DNA from: an alpha proteobacterium SCGC AAA536-G10
GTDB taxonomy: Bacteria > Pseudomonadota > Alphaproteobacteria > Puniceispirillales > Marisalimonadaceae
Direction of reading: 5' to 3'
Length of the DNA: 58,248 nucleotides
Assembly (NCBI GenBank): GCA_000384615.1
Contig: ARQU01000001.1
Location: 306,246 to 364,493, forward strand
Of the stretch, positions 33,431 through 42,086 are shown piece by piece. The notes below the pieces were generated by a model that saw only the letters and a program-made list of their open reading frames with translations, had not been told where the DNA came from and searched no databases. Numbering within the stretch: position 1 is the first letter of the stretch; each line of letters starts with the position of its first letter. Made by a program: the position numbers and the translations under genes.

Positions 33431-34219
33431 ATGAATAATCAAATTGAAATACATAATAAAAATGCATTTAAGAAAATGCATAATGCAGGTGCTTTAGCTG
33501 CAGATGTATTAGATTATATTACACAGTATGTGAAAAAAGGTGTTTCTACAGGACGATTAAATGATCTATGCCATGATTATATAATTAAAAATGACGCTGT
33601 ACCTGCACCTCTTAATTATAGAGGTTTTCCAAAATCCACATGTATCTCTGTGAATCATGTTGTTTGTCATGGTATACCTGGTGATAAAATTCTTGATGAA
33701 GGGGATATCTTAAATATTGATATTACCGTTATTCTAGACGGATGGTATGGAGACACTAGTAGGATGTATTTTGTAGGTGAACCTTCTAAAAAAGCGAAGT
33801 TTCTAACAAAGATCACATATGAATGTTTATGGTTAGGTATTGAAACTGTAAAACCAGGAAGTACAACTGGTGACATAGGTCATGCAATTCAAATGCATGC
33901 AGAAAAAAATGGTCTATCAGTAGTTAGAGATTTTACTGGGCATGGTTTAGGTAAGGTTTTTCACTCACCTCCAACAATTTTACATTATGGACAGCCAAAT
34001 ACTGGTGATACACTTGAAGAGGGAATGATATTTACAATAGAACCAATGATTAATTCAGGTAAATATGATGTTAAAATTTTGTCTGATGGGTGGACAGCTG
34101 TTACACGTGACAAAAGTTTATCTGCACAATTTGAGCATAGTATCGGGGTTACTGCTGATGGCTATGAGGTATTTACTATTTCTCCCAAAGGATATACACA
34201 ACCTGAATATCCAATTTAA
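33431..34219 (+). CDS. map: Type I methionine aminopeptidase
   Basis: This enzyme removes the initiator methionine from new proteins. The frame opens at TTG 33422, but ATG 33431 is preferred, giving 262 aa, the usual type I length. Metal-site residues: D in 'ILNIDITVILDGWYGDTSRM' (two Asp, about 95-114), H in 'FTGHGLGKVFHSPP' (about 174-187), E in 'IFTIEPMINSG' (about 206-216) and 'FEHSIGVT' near the end. 'CISVNHVVCHGIP' (about 74-86) is the conserved substrate loop. All ligands are intact. It is divergent from the CinA-like gene and monocistronic. Confidence 0.96.
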   Translation: MNNQIEIHNKNAFKKMHNAGALAADVLDYITQYVKKGVSTGRLNDLCHDYIIKNDAVPAPLNYRGFPKSTCISVNHVVCHGIPGDKILDEGDILNIDITVILDGWYGDTSRMYFVGEPSKKAKFLTKITYECLWLGIETVKPGSTTGDIGHAIQMHAEKNGLSVVRDFTGHGLGKVFHSPPTILHYGQPNTGDTLEEGMIFTIEPMINSGKYDVKILSDGWTAVTRDKSLSAQFEHSIGVTADGYEVFTISPKGYTQPEYPI

Positions 34220-34241
34220 CGATAAAAGCTTTTATAGAATG

Positions 34242-34409
34242 TTATTTTAATTTTTTTTCTAAAGTTTTTTTTATAGCTTTAGAGGTTTCTTTAATTACAG
34301 GTTTAGCCTTTTTATATGCTTTAAAAGCGACTTCTCCTGCCTTTTTTCTTGCTGTAGGATTAGTTGCTAAAATTTTGATCGTATTTTTTAAAATTGAACC
34401 AATAATCAT
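34242..34409 (-). CDS. Small basic protein, 55 aa
   Basis: In the 316-bp space between map and purB the minus strand carries a 55-aa frame from ATG 34409, starting MIIGSILKN and containing 'LATNPTARKKAGEVAFKAYKKAKP', followed by a Lys-rich helical tail ending KKLK. It is helical and strongly basic with a short hydrophobic N terminus. It has clear codon-like bias and no internal stops. I recall similar small proteins in other Alphaproteobacteria but cannot name a family. Function unknown; nucleic-acid binding or membrane association is possible. Confidence 0.55.
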   Translation of the reverse strand: MIIGSILKNTIKILATNPTARKKAGEVAFKAYKKAKPVIKETSKAIKKTLEKKLK

Positions 34410-34535
34410 AAAAATCTCATATTAAAATTAAAAAGAAAATATGTATATCTTAGTATATTTTTTAAGTATAAGGAAGTTGTATAAGATAAATTCTATTATT
34501 ATTTTTGAATACAAACTACTTCACTAGGTTTTAAT

Positions 34536-35852
34536 ATGATTGAAAGATATTCAAGAAAAGAAATGGTTCAAATTTGGTCTCCTAAAGAAAAATTTAATAT
34601 TTGGTTCCAAATAGAAGCGCATGCTTGTGACGCCCAAGCTGAATTAGGGGTTATACCAAAAGAAGCAGCTAAAGTAATTTGGAAAAAAGGTAAATTTGAT
34701 ATAGATAAAATTGATGAGATTGAAAAAACAACTAAGCACGATGTAATTGCTTTTTTAACAAATTTGGCTGAATATGTTGGAGAGGATGCCAGATTTATAC
34801 ATCAAGGAATGACATCATCTGATGTCCTTGACACTACACTTTCAATACAATTAAAAAAAGCATCTGATATTTTGTTAAGAGACATGGATCAGTTGCTTGA
34901 AACGCTAAAAAAACGCTCTCTTGAGCACAAAAAAACTGTGACTATTGGGAGGTCACATGCTATTCACGCTGAACCAGTTACATTTGGCTTAAAGTTAGCC
35001 GGATATTATGCTGAGTTTAAAAGAAATAAAAAAAGATTACTCAATGCCAAAAAAGAAATAAGCACTTGCGCAATTTCCGGTGCTGTAGGCACTTTTGCAC
35101 ACATTGATCCATATGTGGAAAATTATGTTTCACAAAAATTAGGATTAATTCCAGAAGAAGTTTCAACTCAAATTATTCCAAGAGATAGACACGCAATGTT
35201 TTTTTCTACTCTTGGTGTAATAGCTTCGAGTGTTGAACGATTATCTACTGAAATTAGGCATCTGCAAAGAACAGAAGTAAGAGAAGCAGAAGAATATTTC
35301 TCTCAAGGTCAAAAAGGTTCAAGCGCTATGCCTCATAAAAGAAACCCCGTACTTACAGAAAATCTAACTGGACTTGCTAGATTAATTAGATCTTGTGTAA
35401 CACCAGCTTTAGAAAATGTAACATTGTGGCATGAACGAGATATTTCTCATTCGTCTGTTGAAAGAATGATAGCTCCAGATGCAACAATAACTTTGGATTT
35501 TGCACTTTACAGGTTAAATAACGTTATTCAAAACTTGCTTATATATCCTAAAGCAATGCTATCTAATTTAGAAAAGTTGGGTGGTTTGGTTCATTCTCAA
35601 CAAGTATTATTGGCACTTACTCAAAAAGGTGCAAGTAGAGAAAATGCTTATGAAATGGTCCAGAGCAATGCTATGAAGGTTTGGGAAACTCCAGAGCATA
35701 AAAGAAAAAATGTTTATAAAGATTTACTTAAGAAGGATGCTAAAGTGTTAGAGTTTCTCAATGAACGGGAAATAGATCATTTATTTAATCTTGATCAACA
35801 CTTTGTTCATGTAGACACAATCTTTGATAGAGTTTTTGGTAAAGAGGAATAA
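34536..35852 (+). CDS. purB: Adenylosuccinate lyase
   Basis: PurB cleaves SAICAR to AICAR in IMP synthesis and adenylosuccinate to AMP. The 438-aa protein is of bacterial type. Markers are 'RYSRKEMVQIWSPKEKF' at the start, 'TKHDVIAFLTNLAEYVG', 'FIHQGMTSSDVLDTTL' (about 87-102), 'GRSHAIHAEPVTFG' (about 138-151) and the fumarase/lyase signature 'GSSAMPHKRNPVLTEN' (about 263-278) with the flexible-loop serine. It heads the purB-purC-purS-purQ-purL cluster and is 4 bp from purC, which suggests one transcript. No PurR box or purine riboswitch was seen upstream. Confidence 0.97.
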   Translation: MIERYSRKEMVQIWSPKEKFNIWFQIEAHACDAQAELGVIPKEAAKVIWKKGKFDIDKIDEIEKTTKHDVIAFLTNLAEYVGEDARFIHQGMTSSDVLDTTLSIQLKKASDILLRDMDQLLETLKKRSLEHKKTVTIGRSHAIHAEPVTFGLKLAGYYAEFKRNKKRLLNAKKEISTCAISGAVGTFAHIDPYVENYVSQKLGLIPEEVSTQIIPRDRHAMFFSTLGVIASSVERLSTEIRHLQRTEVREAEEYFSQGQKGSSAMPHKRNPVLTENLTGLARLIRSCVTPALENVTLWHERDISHSSVERMIAPDATITLDFALYRLNNVIQNLLIYPKAMLSNLEKLGGLVHSQQVLLALTQKGASRENAYEMVQSNAMKVWETPEHKRKNVYKDLLKKDAKVLEFLNEREIDHLFNLDQHFVHVDTIFDRVFGKEE

Positions 35853-35856
35853 TTTT

Positions 35857-36624
35857 ATGTCCAAAAAGAAAATTTTATATGAAGGAAAAGCCAAAACTAT
35901 ACTTGAAGGTCCTACTCAAGATACAGTAATACAATATTTCAAAGATGATGCTACCGCAAATAATGCTGAAAAACACTCAATAATTAACGGAAAAGGAGTT
36001 TTAAATAATTCTATTTCAGATTTTTTAATGAATAGAATCAATGAGATTGGAATACCAACCCATTACATTAAAAAATTAAATATGAGGGAACAACTTGTAA
36101 GAAAAGTTGAAATTATTCCTGTTGAATTTGTTGTTAGAAACATTGCTGCTGGATCTATTGTAAAGAGATTAGGATTAAAAGAAGGTAGGGTTTTTTCCAG
36201 ACCTCTAATAGAGTATTATTTAAAAAAAGACGAATTAGGTGATCCTCTAATTAATGAAGATCATATTGTTAATTTTGAATGGGGCACTCGCGATGAATTA
36301 GATGAAATGAATGAATATGGACTTCGTATAAATGATTTTCTAAGAGGATTATTTTTAGGAATTGGTCTTAAACTTATAGACTTTAAAATCGAATTTGGCC
36401 GATATTATTCTGATGATGGTAATTCTATATTATTGTTAGCTGACGAAATAAGTCCGGACAATTGTAGATTATGGGATGTAAGTACAAATCACAAAATGGA
36501 TAAAGATTTATTTCGTCAAGATATAGGCAGTTTAAAAGAGGCATATCAAGAAGTTGCAGACAGATTAGGAATTCTTCCTGAAAAGAAAAAGTACTCGAAT
36601 GCTAAAACTGAAATTGTTAAATAA
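35857..36624 (+). CDS. purC: Phosphoribosylaminoimidazole-succinocarboxamide (SAICAR) synthase
   Basis: PurC joins CAIR and aspartate using ATP. ATG 35857 is chosen, just after the purB stop; the longer frame runs into purB. It gives 255 aa. Family motifs: 'LYEGKAKTILEG' (ATP loop, about 7-18), 'FKDDATANN', 'GVLNNSISDFLMNRI', 'VEFVVRNIAAGSIVKRLG' (about 88-105), and 'LADEISPDNCRLWD' (about 188-201) with the conserved acidic residues. Complete. It is the second gene of the pur cluster; purS follows after 11 bp. Confidence 0.97.
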   Translation: MSKKKILYEGKAKTILEGPTQDTVIQYFKDDATANNAEKHSIINGKGVLNNSISDFLMNRINEIGIPTHYIKKLNMREQLVRKVEIIPVEFVVRNIAAGSIVKRLGLKEGRVFSRPLIEYYLKKDELGDPLINEDHIVNFEWGTRDELDEMNEYGLRINDFLRGLFLGIGLKLIDFKIEFGRYYSDDGNSILLLADEISPDNCRLWDVSTNHKMDKDLFRQDIGSLKEAYQEVADRLGILPEKKKYSNAKTEIVK

Positions 36625-36635
36625 AGAGAGCTTTA

Positions 36636-36881
36636 ATGAAAGTTATAGTAAATATATCCCTTAAAGAAGGTGTGTTAGACCCAGAGGGACAAGCTATTAA
36701 AACTTCCTTATCAAACCTAGGTTTTGAAAATTTAAATGATGTACGCACCGGAAAACAAATTATTTTGAATTTTGTAAATTTAGAAGAGAATGAAGCTGTT
36801 TTAGAGGCTAAAAAAATGTGCGAGGATTTATTAGTAAATAGTGTTATCGAAAAATATAAAATTAATATTTTAAGGAATTGA
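36636..36881 (+). CDS. purS: FGAM synthase small subunit PurS
   Basis: PurS bridges PurQ and PurL in the three-part formylglycinamidine ribonucleotide synthase. The 81-aa protein shows the family pattern: 'KVIVNISLKEGVLDPEGQAI' at the start, then 'LGFENLNDVRTGKQI' and 'CEDLLVNSVIEKYKI' at the end. It lies between purC (11 bp) and purQ (7 bp), the normal order in bacteria with small PurL. Confidence 0.96.
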   Translation: MKVIVNISLKEGVLDPEGQAIKTSLSNLGFENLNDVRTGKQIILNFVNLEENEAVLEAKKMCEDLLVNSVIEKYKINILRN

Positions 36882-36888
36882 TAGGACA

Positions 36889-37581
36889 GTGCGCTCAGGG
36901 GTTACAATATTTCCAGGTTCAAATTGTGATAGAGACATAATTGTTGCTCTAAAAAATATCACAGGTAAAGCACCTATTAAAATGTGGCATAAAGATACAG
37001 AATTTCCAAATTTAGATCTAATTGTAATTCCTGGTGGATTTAGCTTTGGTGATTATCTTAGATGTGGAGCTTTAGCTGCAAGATCTCCAGTGATTAAAAA
37101 TATAAAAAATCATATAAGTCGCGGAGGTGCTGTTCTTGGTATATGCAACGGATTTCAAATATTGATCGAAGCAGGAATACTTCCTGGTTCATTAATTAGG
37201 AATAAAAAATTACTTTTCACCTGTAGAGATACAATGTTAGAAATACAGAACACCATTAAAAGTCCCTTTCTTTCTGGTTTAAAAAAAGAGCATCATTTAA
37301 ATATACCTGTAGCTCATAACGAAGGTAATTTTTTTGCATCAGAAACACTCTTAAACGAATTAAAAAATGATGGAAGAATAGCTTTTAAATACATAAAAGA
37401 GGTAAATAATAATACTGATTATAATCCTAACGGTTCATCTAATGATATCGCAGGAATATTGTCAAAAAATGGAAGAGTTTTGGGTATGATGCCTCACCCT
37501 GAAAGGGCCATCAACAATCTATATGGTGGAACAGACGGTTTGAAATTTCTAACCAAAAGTTTTGAACAAATAATTGGTTAA
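36889..37581 (+). CDS. purQ: FGAM synthase glutaminase subunit PurQ
   Basis: PurQ supplies ammonia from glutamine to PurL. The 230-aa class I glutamine amidotransferase starts at GTG 36889 with AGGA nearby. The nucleophile Cys lies in 'AVLGICNGFQIL' (about 80-91); the catalytic His and Glu are in 'MPHPERA' near the end (about 204-210). 'VIPGGFSFGDYLRCGALAA' (about 46-64) is the family's oxyanion strand. Complete. It sits 7 bp after purS and 3 bp before purL. Confidence 0.97.
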   Translation: MRSGVTIFPGSNCDRDIIVALKNITGKAPIKMWHKDTEFPNLDLIVIPGGFSFGDYLRCGALAARSPVIKNIKNHISRGGAVLGICNGFQILIEAGILPGSLIRNKKLLFTCRDTMLEIQNTIKSPFLSGLKKEHHLNIPVAHNEGNFFASETLLNELKNDGRIAFKYIKEVNNNTDYNPNGSSNDIAGILSKNGRVLGMMPHPERAINNLYGGTDGLKFLTKSFEQIIG

Positions 37582-37584
37582 ATT

Positions 37585-39876
37585 ATGAAAATTTCAAATC
37601 AAACCCTTTACAATATAAATAAAAATGAATACCGCGCCCAGCTAGAAAGCACACTTAAAGATGCTATGGAAATGGGATTAACAGAAGATGAATTCAATTT
37701 AATTTGTAAAAAAATCAAAAAAATTCCAAATAAAACTGAATTAGGTATTTTTTCGGCTATGTTTTCAGAACATTGTTCTTACAAAAGTTCAAAAAAATGG
37801 CTTAAAACCATGCCTACTAGAGCAAAGCACGTAATTCAAGGACCTGGTGAAAATGCCGGGGTCATCGATATTGGGGACAACTTAGCTGCCGTCTTTAAAA
37901 TAGAATCTCATAACCATCCATCATTTATAGAGCCTTATCAAGGAGCTGCAACCGGTGTTGGGGGCATTTTAAGAGATGTTTTTACTATGGGTGCAAGACC
38001 TATTGCTTTATTAAATGCATTAAGATTTGGTTCTCCATCTGAACTTTTAACAAAACATCATGTCTCAGGAGTAGTAAAAGGAATTGGAGGGTATGGAAAT
38101 TGTATTGGTATTCCTACAGTTGGAGGAGAAACAAACTTTGATAAATCATATGATGGAAATATCTTAGTAAATGCAATGGCAGTTGGCCTCGCAAATAAAA
38201 ATAGAATATTTTACTCCGCGGCAACTGGGGCCGGCAACCCTGTTATTTATGTAGGAGCCAAAACTGGAAGAGATGGGATACATGGCGCCACTATGGCATC
38301 AACTGAATTTACAGATAATAGTTCTGAAAAAAGACCAACAGTTCAAGTAGGTGATCCTTTTACTGGAAAGTTGCTCTTAGAATCCTGTCTTGAATTAATG
38401 AGCACAGATGCTGTCTTATCTATTCAAGATATGGGAGCTGCTGGATTAACAAGTTCAAGTGTTGAAATGGCTTCAAAAGGATCATTGGGCATGTATTTAA
38501 ATCTAGATTTGGTTCCTACAAGAGAGGATAAAATGACCAGTTACGAAATCATGCTCTCTGAAAGTCAAGAGAGAATGCTGATGATTTTAAAACCAGGTTC
38601 AGAAGAAAATGCAAAATCAATTTTTGATAAATGGGATTTAGACTTTGCTGTTATAGGTGAAGTAACTAAAACAGGTAGACTTATTTTAGATAAAGATGGT
38701 TTTGAAGCATGTAATATTCCGATCAACCCCCTTGTGGAAGATGCTCCTGAGTATGATCGACCTTATGAAATCATTCAAAATAAAAATACTATTAAAGTAA
38801 ATGAATTAAATATCAACTATGCAGTAGATGAAATTTTAGCCAAAATTTTTGAAAATCCTAATATATCAAGTAAAAGGTGGATTTGGGAACAGTATGATAG
38901 CTCTGTAATGGGTGATACAATTTCTTCAAATGGCAAAAGTGATGCTTCCATAGTTAAAATACATGGAACTAAAAATAGTAAAAGTCTTGGCAAAGGAATT
39001 GCCATGACAACTGATTGTACACCAAGATATGTAAAATCAGATCCAATTAATGGAGGAATGCAAGCAGTATGTGAAGCAGCAAGAAATATTGCTGCCTCTG
39101 GAGCCAAACCTTTAGCAATTACAAATAATTTAAATTTTGGTAATCCTGAGAAAAAAAATATTATGGGTGAAATAGTAGGATCAATTAAAGGAATTTCTAA
39201 AGCTGCATCCTTTTTAAATACTCCAATTGTTTCTGGAAATGTTTCTCTTTATAATGAAACCAATGGAAAAGGGATTCTTCCAACACCAGTGATAGGTATG
39301 GTAGGTGTTATAGATGAGGTGGAAAATTGTTTAGAAATGAACGCAAAAGAAGACAATACTCTATTAATTTTAGGTCAATCAGAAAATTTTACCGAAGGTT
39401 GGATTGGCTGTAGTATTTATCAGGAAATAGAAAATAAGAAAATTGACGCGGCTCCTCCTCCTGTTAATTTAGAAAAAGAAAAGAAAATCATCGACATATT
39501 ATTACAATTACATACTAAAAACCTTTTGACAGCTGCACATGATATTTCTGATGGTGGTTTATTAACAACGATCTGTGAAATGTTATTTAAAAATAATTTG
39601 GGTTTAAATCTCAACCTACCTAAATCGTTGTTAAAGAGTGATAGTAAAGACCCTACACTTCACTCATGGTGTTTTGGTGAGGACCAAGGAAGAATTATAG
39701 TAGCCACCGATGAAATCGATAAAGTTAATTTTTTTTTAAAAGATAGTAATTTAGATTATTTTGTTCTTGGGAAGACTAACGCAAGCAATATCTTGAATTT
39801 AAAAGATATTACTACTATATATATTAAAAGTTTAAAAAACTCGTTTGAAAAAACGTTACCTCTGATAATGGGTTAA
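37585..39876 (+). CDS. purL: FGAM synthase subunit PurL (small type)
   Basis: PurL uses ATP and PurQ-derived ammonia to convert FGAR to FGAM. At 763 aa this is the small PurL that needs PurS and PurQ, both encoded just upstream. Features: '[13 protein letters not shown]' (about 66-78, catalytic His region), '[13 protein letters not shown]', '[24 protein letters not shown]' (about 105-128), '[16 protein letters not shown]' in the first half, '[11 protein letters not shown]' and '[11 protein letters not shown]' in the second half. The two repeated halves of the PurM-like fold are complete. bolA follows after 23 bp, so the cluster may extend to bolA and grxD. Confidence 0.97.
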   Translation: MKISNQTLYNINKNEYRAQLESTLKDAMEMGLTEDEFNLICKKIKKIPNKTELGIFSAMFSEHCSYKSSKKWLKTMPTRAKHVIQGPGENAGVIDIGDNLAAVFKIESHNHPSFIEPYQGAATGVGGILRDVFTMGARPIALLNALRFGSPSELLTKHHVSGVVKGIGGYGNCIGIPTVGGETNFDKSYDGNILVNAMAVGLANKNRIFYSAATGAGNPVIYVGAKTGRDGIHGATMASTEFTDNSSEKRPTVQVGDPFTGKLLLESCLELMSTDAVLSIQDMGAAGLTSSSVEMASKGSLGMYLNLDLVPTREDKMTSYEIMLSESQERMLMILKPGSEENAKSIFDKWDLDFAVIGEVTKTGRLILDKDGFEACNIPINPLVEDAPEYDRPYEIIQNKNTIKVNELNINYAVDEILAKIFENPNISSKRWIWEQYDSSVMGDTISSNGKSDASIVKIHGTKNSKSLGKGIAMTTDCTPRYVKSDPINGGMQAVCEAARNIAASGAKPLAITNNLNFGNPEKKNIMGEIVGSIKGISKAASFLNTPIVSGNVSLYNETNGKGILPTPVIGMVGVIDEVENCLEMNAKEDNTLLILGQSENFTEGWIGCSIYQEIENKKIDAAPPPVNLEKEKKIIDILLQLHTKNLLTAAHDISDGGLLTTICEMLFKNNLGLNLNLPKSLLKSDSKDPTLHSWCFGEDQGRIIVATDEIDKVNFFLKDSNLDYFVLGKTNASNILNLKDITTIYIKSLKNSFEKTLPLIMG

Positions 39877-39899
39877 TATAAATAATTTTAGGTTTTAAC

Positions 39900-40136
39900 A
39901 TGGCTATGACAGCTGCTGAAATTGAGAAACTTATTCTTAAATCTTTTCCAGATGCAAAAGTTACTATTGATGACTTAAGAGGTGATGGAGATCATTATGC
40001 CGCTCAAATAGTCTCTGAACAATTTAGAGGATTAACAAGAGTTCAGCAGCATAAAATGGTTTATAGCGCTATGGACGGAAAAATGGGAAATGAGCTACAT
40101 GCGTTAGCTTTAAATACATCAGCACCGAAAAATTAA
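39900..40136 (+). CDS. BolA family protein
   Basis: This 78-aa protein has the BolA fold: 'MTAAEIEKLILKSFPDAKVTIDDLRGDGDHYAAQIVSEQF', in short pieces VTIDDLRGDGDHY with the conserved His, then 'GLTRVQQHKMVYSAM' (about 44-58), whose conserved His is a cluster ligand with monothiol glutaredoxins. The genuine partner, a monothiol glutaredoxin, is the next gene 12 bp downstream. The pair works in iron-sulfur cluster handling. The sequence is closer to the short IbaG/BolA2 type than to E. coli BolA itself, so no symbol is assigned. Confidence 0.93.
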   Translation: MAMTAAEIEKLILKSFPDAKVTIDDLRGDGDHYAAQIVSEQFRGLTRVQQHKMVYSAMDGKMGNELHALALNTSAPKN

Positions 40137-40148
40137 AGGAGACCTATA

Positions 40149-40475
40149 ATGAAACAAGATACAAAAGAAAAAATCGAAAATATAATAAATGATAATGAAG
40201 TTTTATTATTTATGAAGGGTACCCCAGTAATGCCACAATGTGGCTTTTCGGCTGCTGTGGTTGGTGTTTTAAGCCATATGGGTATTAAATTTAATAGTGT
40301 AAATGTTCTTGAAGATTCTGAAATAAGAGAAGGAATAAAGGAGTTTTCAGACTGGCCAACTATACCACAACTTTATGTTAAAAAAGAATTTGTAGGTGGT
40401 TGTGATATAATTAGGGAAATGCATGAAAATGGAGAGCTCACCGAATATTTTCAAGAAGCAGGTATCAACTCTTAA
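40149..40475 (+). CDS. grxD: Monothiol glutaredoxin, Grx4 family
   Basis: GrxD holds a [2Fe-2S] cluster with glutathione and delivers it to acceptor proteins, often with BolA. The 108-aa protein has the monothiol site '[14 protein letters not shown]' (about 28-41, CGFS), '[13 protein letters not shown]', '[19 protein letters not shown]' (about 70-88) with the cis-Pro TIPQ and GG.D motifs. AAAGGAGAC lies just before ATG 40149. It is translated right after bolA and ends at a hairpin shared with the convergent rpsD. Confidence 0.97.
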   Translation: MKQDTKEKIENIINDNEVLLFMKGTPVMPQCGFSAAVVGVLSHMGIKFNSVNVLEDSEIREGIKEFSDWPTIPQLYVKKEFVGGCDIIREMHENGELTEYFQEAGINS

Positions 40476-40492
40476 TTAAATAAACATTAAAC

Positions 40493-40513
40493 ACAATATT
40501 ATAATTATATTGT
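40493..40513. terminator. Bidirectional terminator between grxD and rpsD
   Basis: ACAATAT and ATATTGT form a perfect 7-bp stem around TATAATT, followed by TTTT on the plus strand; A-rich sequence on the other side serves rpsD. The genes converge here. Confidence 0.6.
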
Positions 40514-40529
40514 TTTAGGTAAATATTTT

Positions 40530-41156
40530 TTAACGTGAGTAAAACTCAATAACAAGATTTGTTTCCATTTGCACTGGATATGGAACATCATCAGGCATAG
40601 GTATTCTTAAAAGTGAACCTGTAAACTTTGAATGATCAACTTCTACGTATTCAGGAACATCTCTTTCAGGTAATGTTGTAGCTTCAATAACAGCTGGAAT
40701 TCCTTTAGCCTTTTCTTTTAATGCAATGACTTCACCAACATTAATCATTCTTGAAGGAATGTTACATCTATTCCCATTAACCATTACATGACCATGATTA
40801 ATTAATTGTCTACATGCAAAAACAGTTGGAGCCAATTTCATTCGGTATAAAATAGCATCGAGTCTACATTCTAAAATACCAATTAAATTAGCACCTGTAT
40901 CACCTTTTTTTCTTACTGCAGCAGTATAGTATTTTTTGAACTGCTTTTCACCTATATTACCATAATAACCTTTTAATTTCTGTTTAGCCATTAATTGAAC
41001 ACCAAAATCAGTAGGTTTTTTTCTTCTCTGACCATGTTGTCCTGGAGCGTATTCTCTGTCATTTAAGGGAGATTTTGGTCTTCCCCATAAATTAACCCCT
41101 AATCTTCTATCAATTTTATGTTTTGAACATGTTCTTTTATGATCTGACTTAGGCAT
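40530..41156 (-). CDS. rpsD: 30S ribosomal protein S4
   Basis: S4 binds 16S rRNA and starts assembly of the small subunit. The 208-aa protein matches the normal length (about 205). Conserved parts: N-terminal '[19 protein letters not shown]', '[20 protein letters not shown]', and the S4 RNA-binding domain '[32 protein letters not shown]' seen in pieces about 100-131. It ends 'LVIEFYSR', the standard S4 C terminus. The gene stands alone on the minus strand with its own promoter inside the end of trmJ. It is not in an alpha-operon here, which is common in Alphaproteobacteria. Confidence 0.98.
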   Translation of the reverse strand: MPKSDHKRTCSKHKIDRRLGVNLWGRPKSPLNDREYAPGQHGQRRKKPTDFGVQLMAKQKLKGYYGNIGEKQFKKYYTAAVRKKGDTGANLIGILECRLDAILYRMKLAPTVFACRQLINHGHVMVNGNRCNIPSRMINVGEVIALKEKAKGIPAVIEATTLPERDVPEYVEVDHSKFTGSLLRIPMPDDVPYPVQMETNLVIEFYSR

Positions 41157-41270
41157 TTTTTAAACCTTTGTATTTACTACTAAGAAAGTAGTTTATTATT
41201 CCAATCAGAAGTTAAAACTTCGGGATAGATAACACCACGTTATAATCCGCATTATCGGAACTGAGATTGA

Positions 41271-41298
41271 AAAATACTATTTAAATGTTAAAAGTCAA
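41271..41298 (-). promoter_or_regulatory. rpsD promoter overlapping the trmJ stop codon
   Basis: On the minus strand TTGACT (41298-41293) and TATTTT (41276-41271) are spaced 16 bp. The -35 contains the trmJ stop. The leader to rpsD is about 115 nt and has two short hairpins (GAAGTT/AACTTC and CTACT/AGTAG) that could serve S4 autoregulation, which is unproven. Confidence 0.5.
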
Positions 41299-42086
41299 GT
41301 ACGATTTGAACTTCCTGACAAAGATCTAATAATCCCATGAAGTGTTCTTAAATCCTGATGAGTCAAGGACGCTCTGTTAAATAAACTTCTTATGTTTCTT
41401 TTCACAACAGGCGCCATTTCTGGTGAGTGAAAAAAACCTGACTTACTAAGTAAAAGATCTAATTGTTGATAAAAATACTCTCTGTCGCCAACATTAGAAA
41501 TTTTAGTGCTTTTTTTTAATTTTTTGTTTACTTTAATAGGTACATTATCTTGTTTAAAATGGGATATTTTAACCTTATTCCATTCCCAACAAATCAACAA
41601 TACTGCTTGAGATAAATTTAAAGATGAAAAGTTTTGGTTTAGTGGAATTGAAATTGTATAATCAGCTTTTACTACATCGTCATTTGATAAACCTGACTGT
41701 TCAGGACCAAACAGAAAACCTACTTTTCCACCATTAACAACATGATGAAAAGATTTATCTATTGCTTCAAATACATCTAAAGATTTTGTGCCAATAACAC
41801 GTTTTCTGGCCGTAGTGGCAAATAATAAAGAAATATCTTTAGTTGCTTCTTCTAAAGATTTATAAACATTTGTTTTATTTAATACGTCATCAGCTCCAGC
41901 TGAAATGGCATATGCAGAGCTATTTGGCCAGCCATCTCTAGGTTCTATCAGTCTAAGCTTTTCGATACCAAAATTTTTCATTGCTCGAGCTGAAGAACCG
42001 ATATTTTCTCCAAGTTGTGGCTTAGACAAAATTATATTAGGAGTTAAATCAATCATATAAGGACATATATTTAATTTTTTCTCCAT
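41295..42086 (-). CDS. tRNA (cytidine/uridine-2'-O-)-methyltransferase TrmJ-like
   Basis: This 263-aa SPOUT methyltransferase modifies ribose at tRNA position 32 in the family. Visible: 'PQLGENIGSSARAMKNFGI' (about 24-42), 'LLFATTARKRV' (about 92-102), and the knot region 'GKVGFLFGPEQSGLSNDDVVKADYTISIPLN' in pieces about 122-152, followed by 'SSLNLSQAVLLICWEWNK'. The C-terminal helical extension (about 195-263) ending in 'LRTLHGIIRSLSG' fits TrmJ rather than plain TrmH. ATG 42086 overlaps the cysS 3' end by 16 bp; ATG 42056 is an alternative without overlap. Confidence 0.88.
   Translation of the reverse strand: MEKKLNICPYMIDLTPNIILSKPQLGENIGSSARAMKNFGIEKLRLIEPRDGWPNSSAYAISAGADDVLNKTNVYKSLEEATKDISLLFATTARKRVIGTKSLDVFEAIDKSFHHVVNGGKVGFLFGPEQSGLSNDDVVKADYTISIPLNQNFSSLNLSQAVLLICWEWNKVKISHFKQDNVPIKVNKKLKKSTKISNVGDREYFYQQLDLLLSKSGFFHSPEMAPVVKRNIRSLFNRASLTHQDLRTLHGIIRSLSGSSNRT

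Noticed and set aside
34410-34535. Purine riboswitch or PurR box before purB
   Set aside because: No purine aptamer core or conserved operator could be made out; the region is plain AT-rich sequence.
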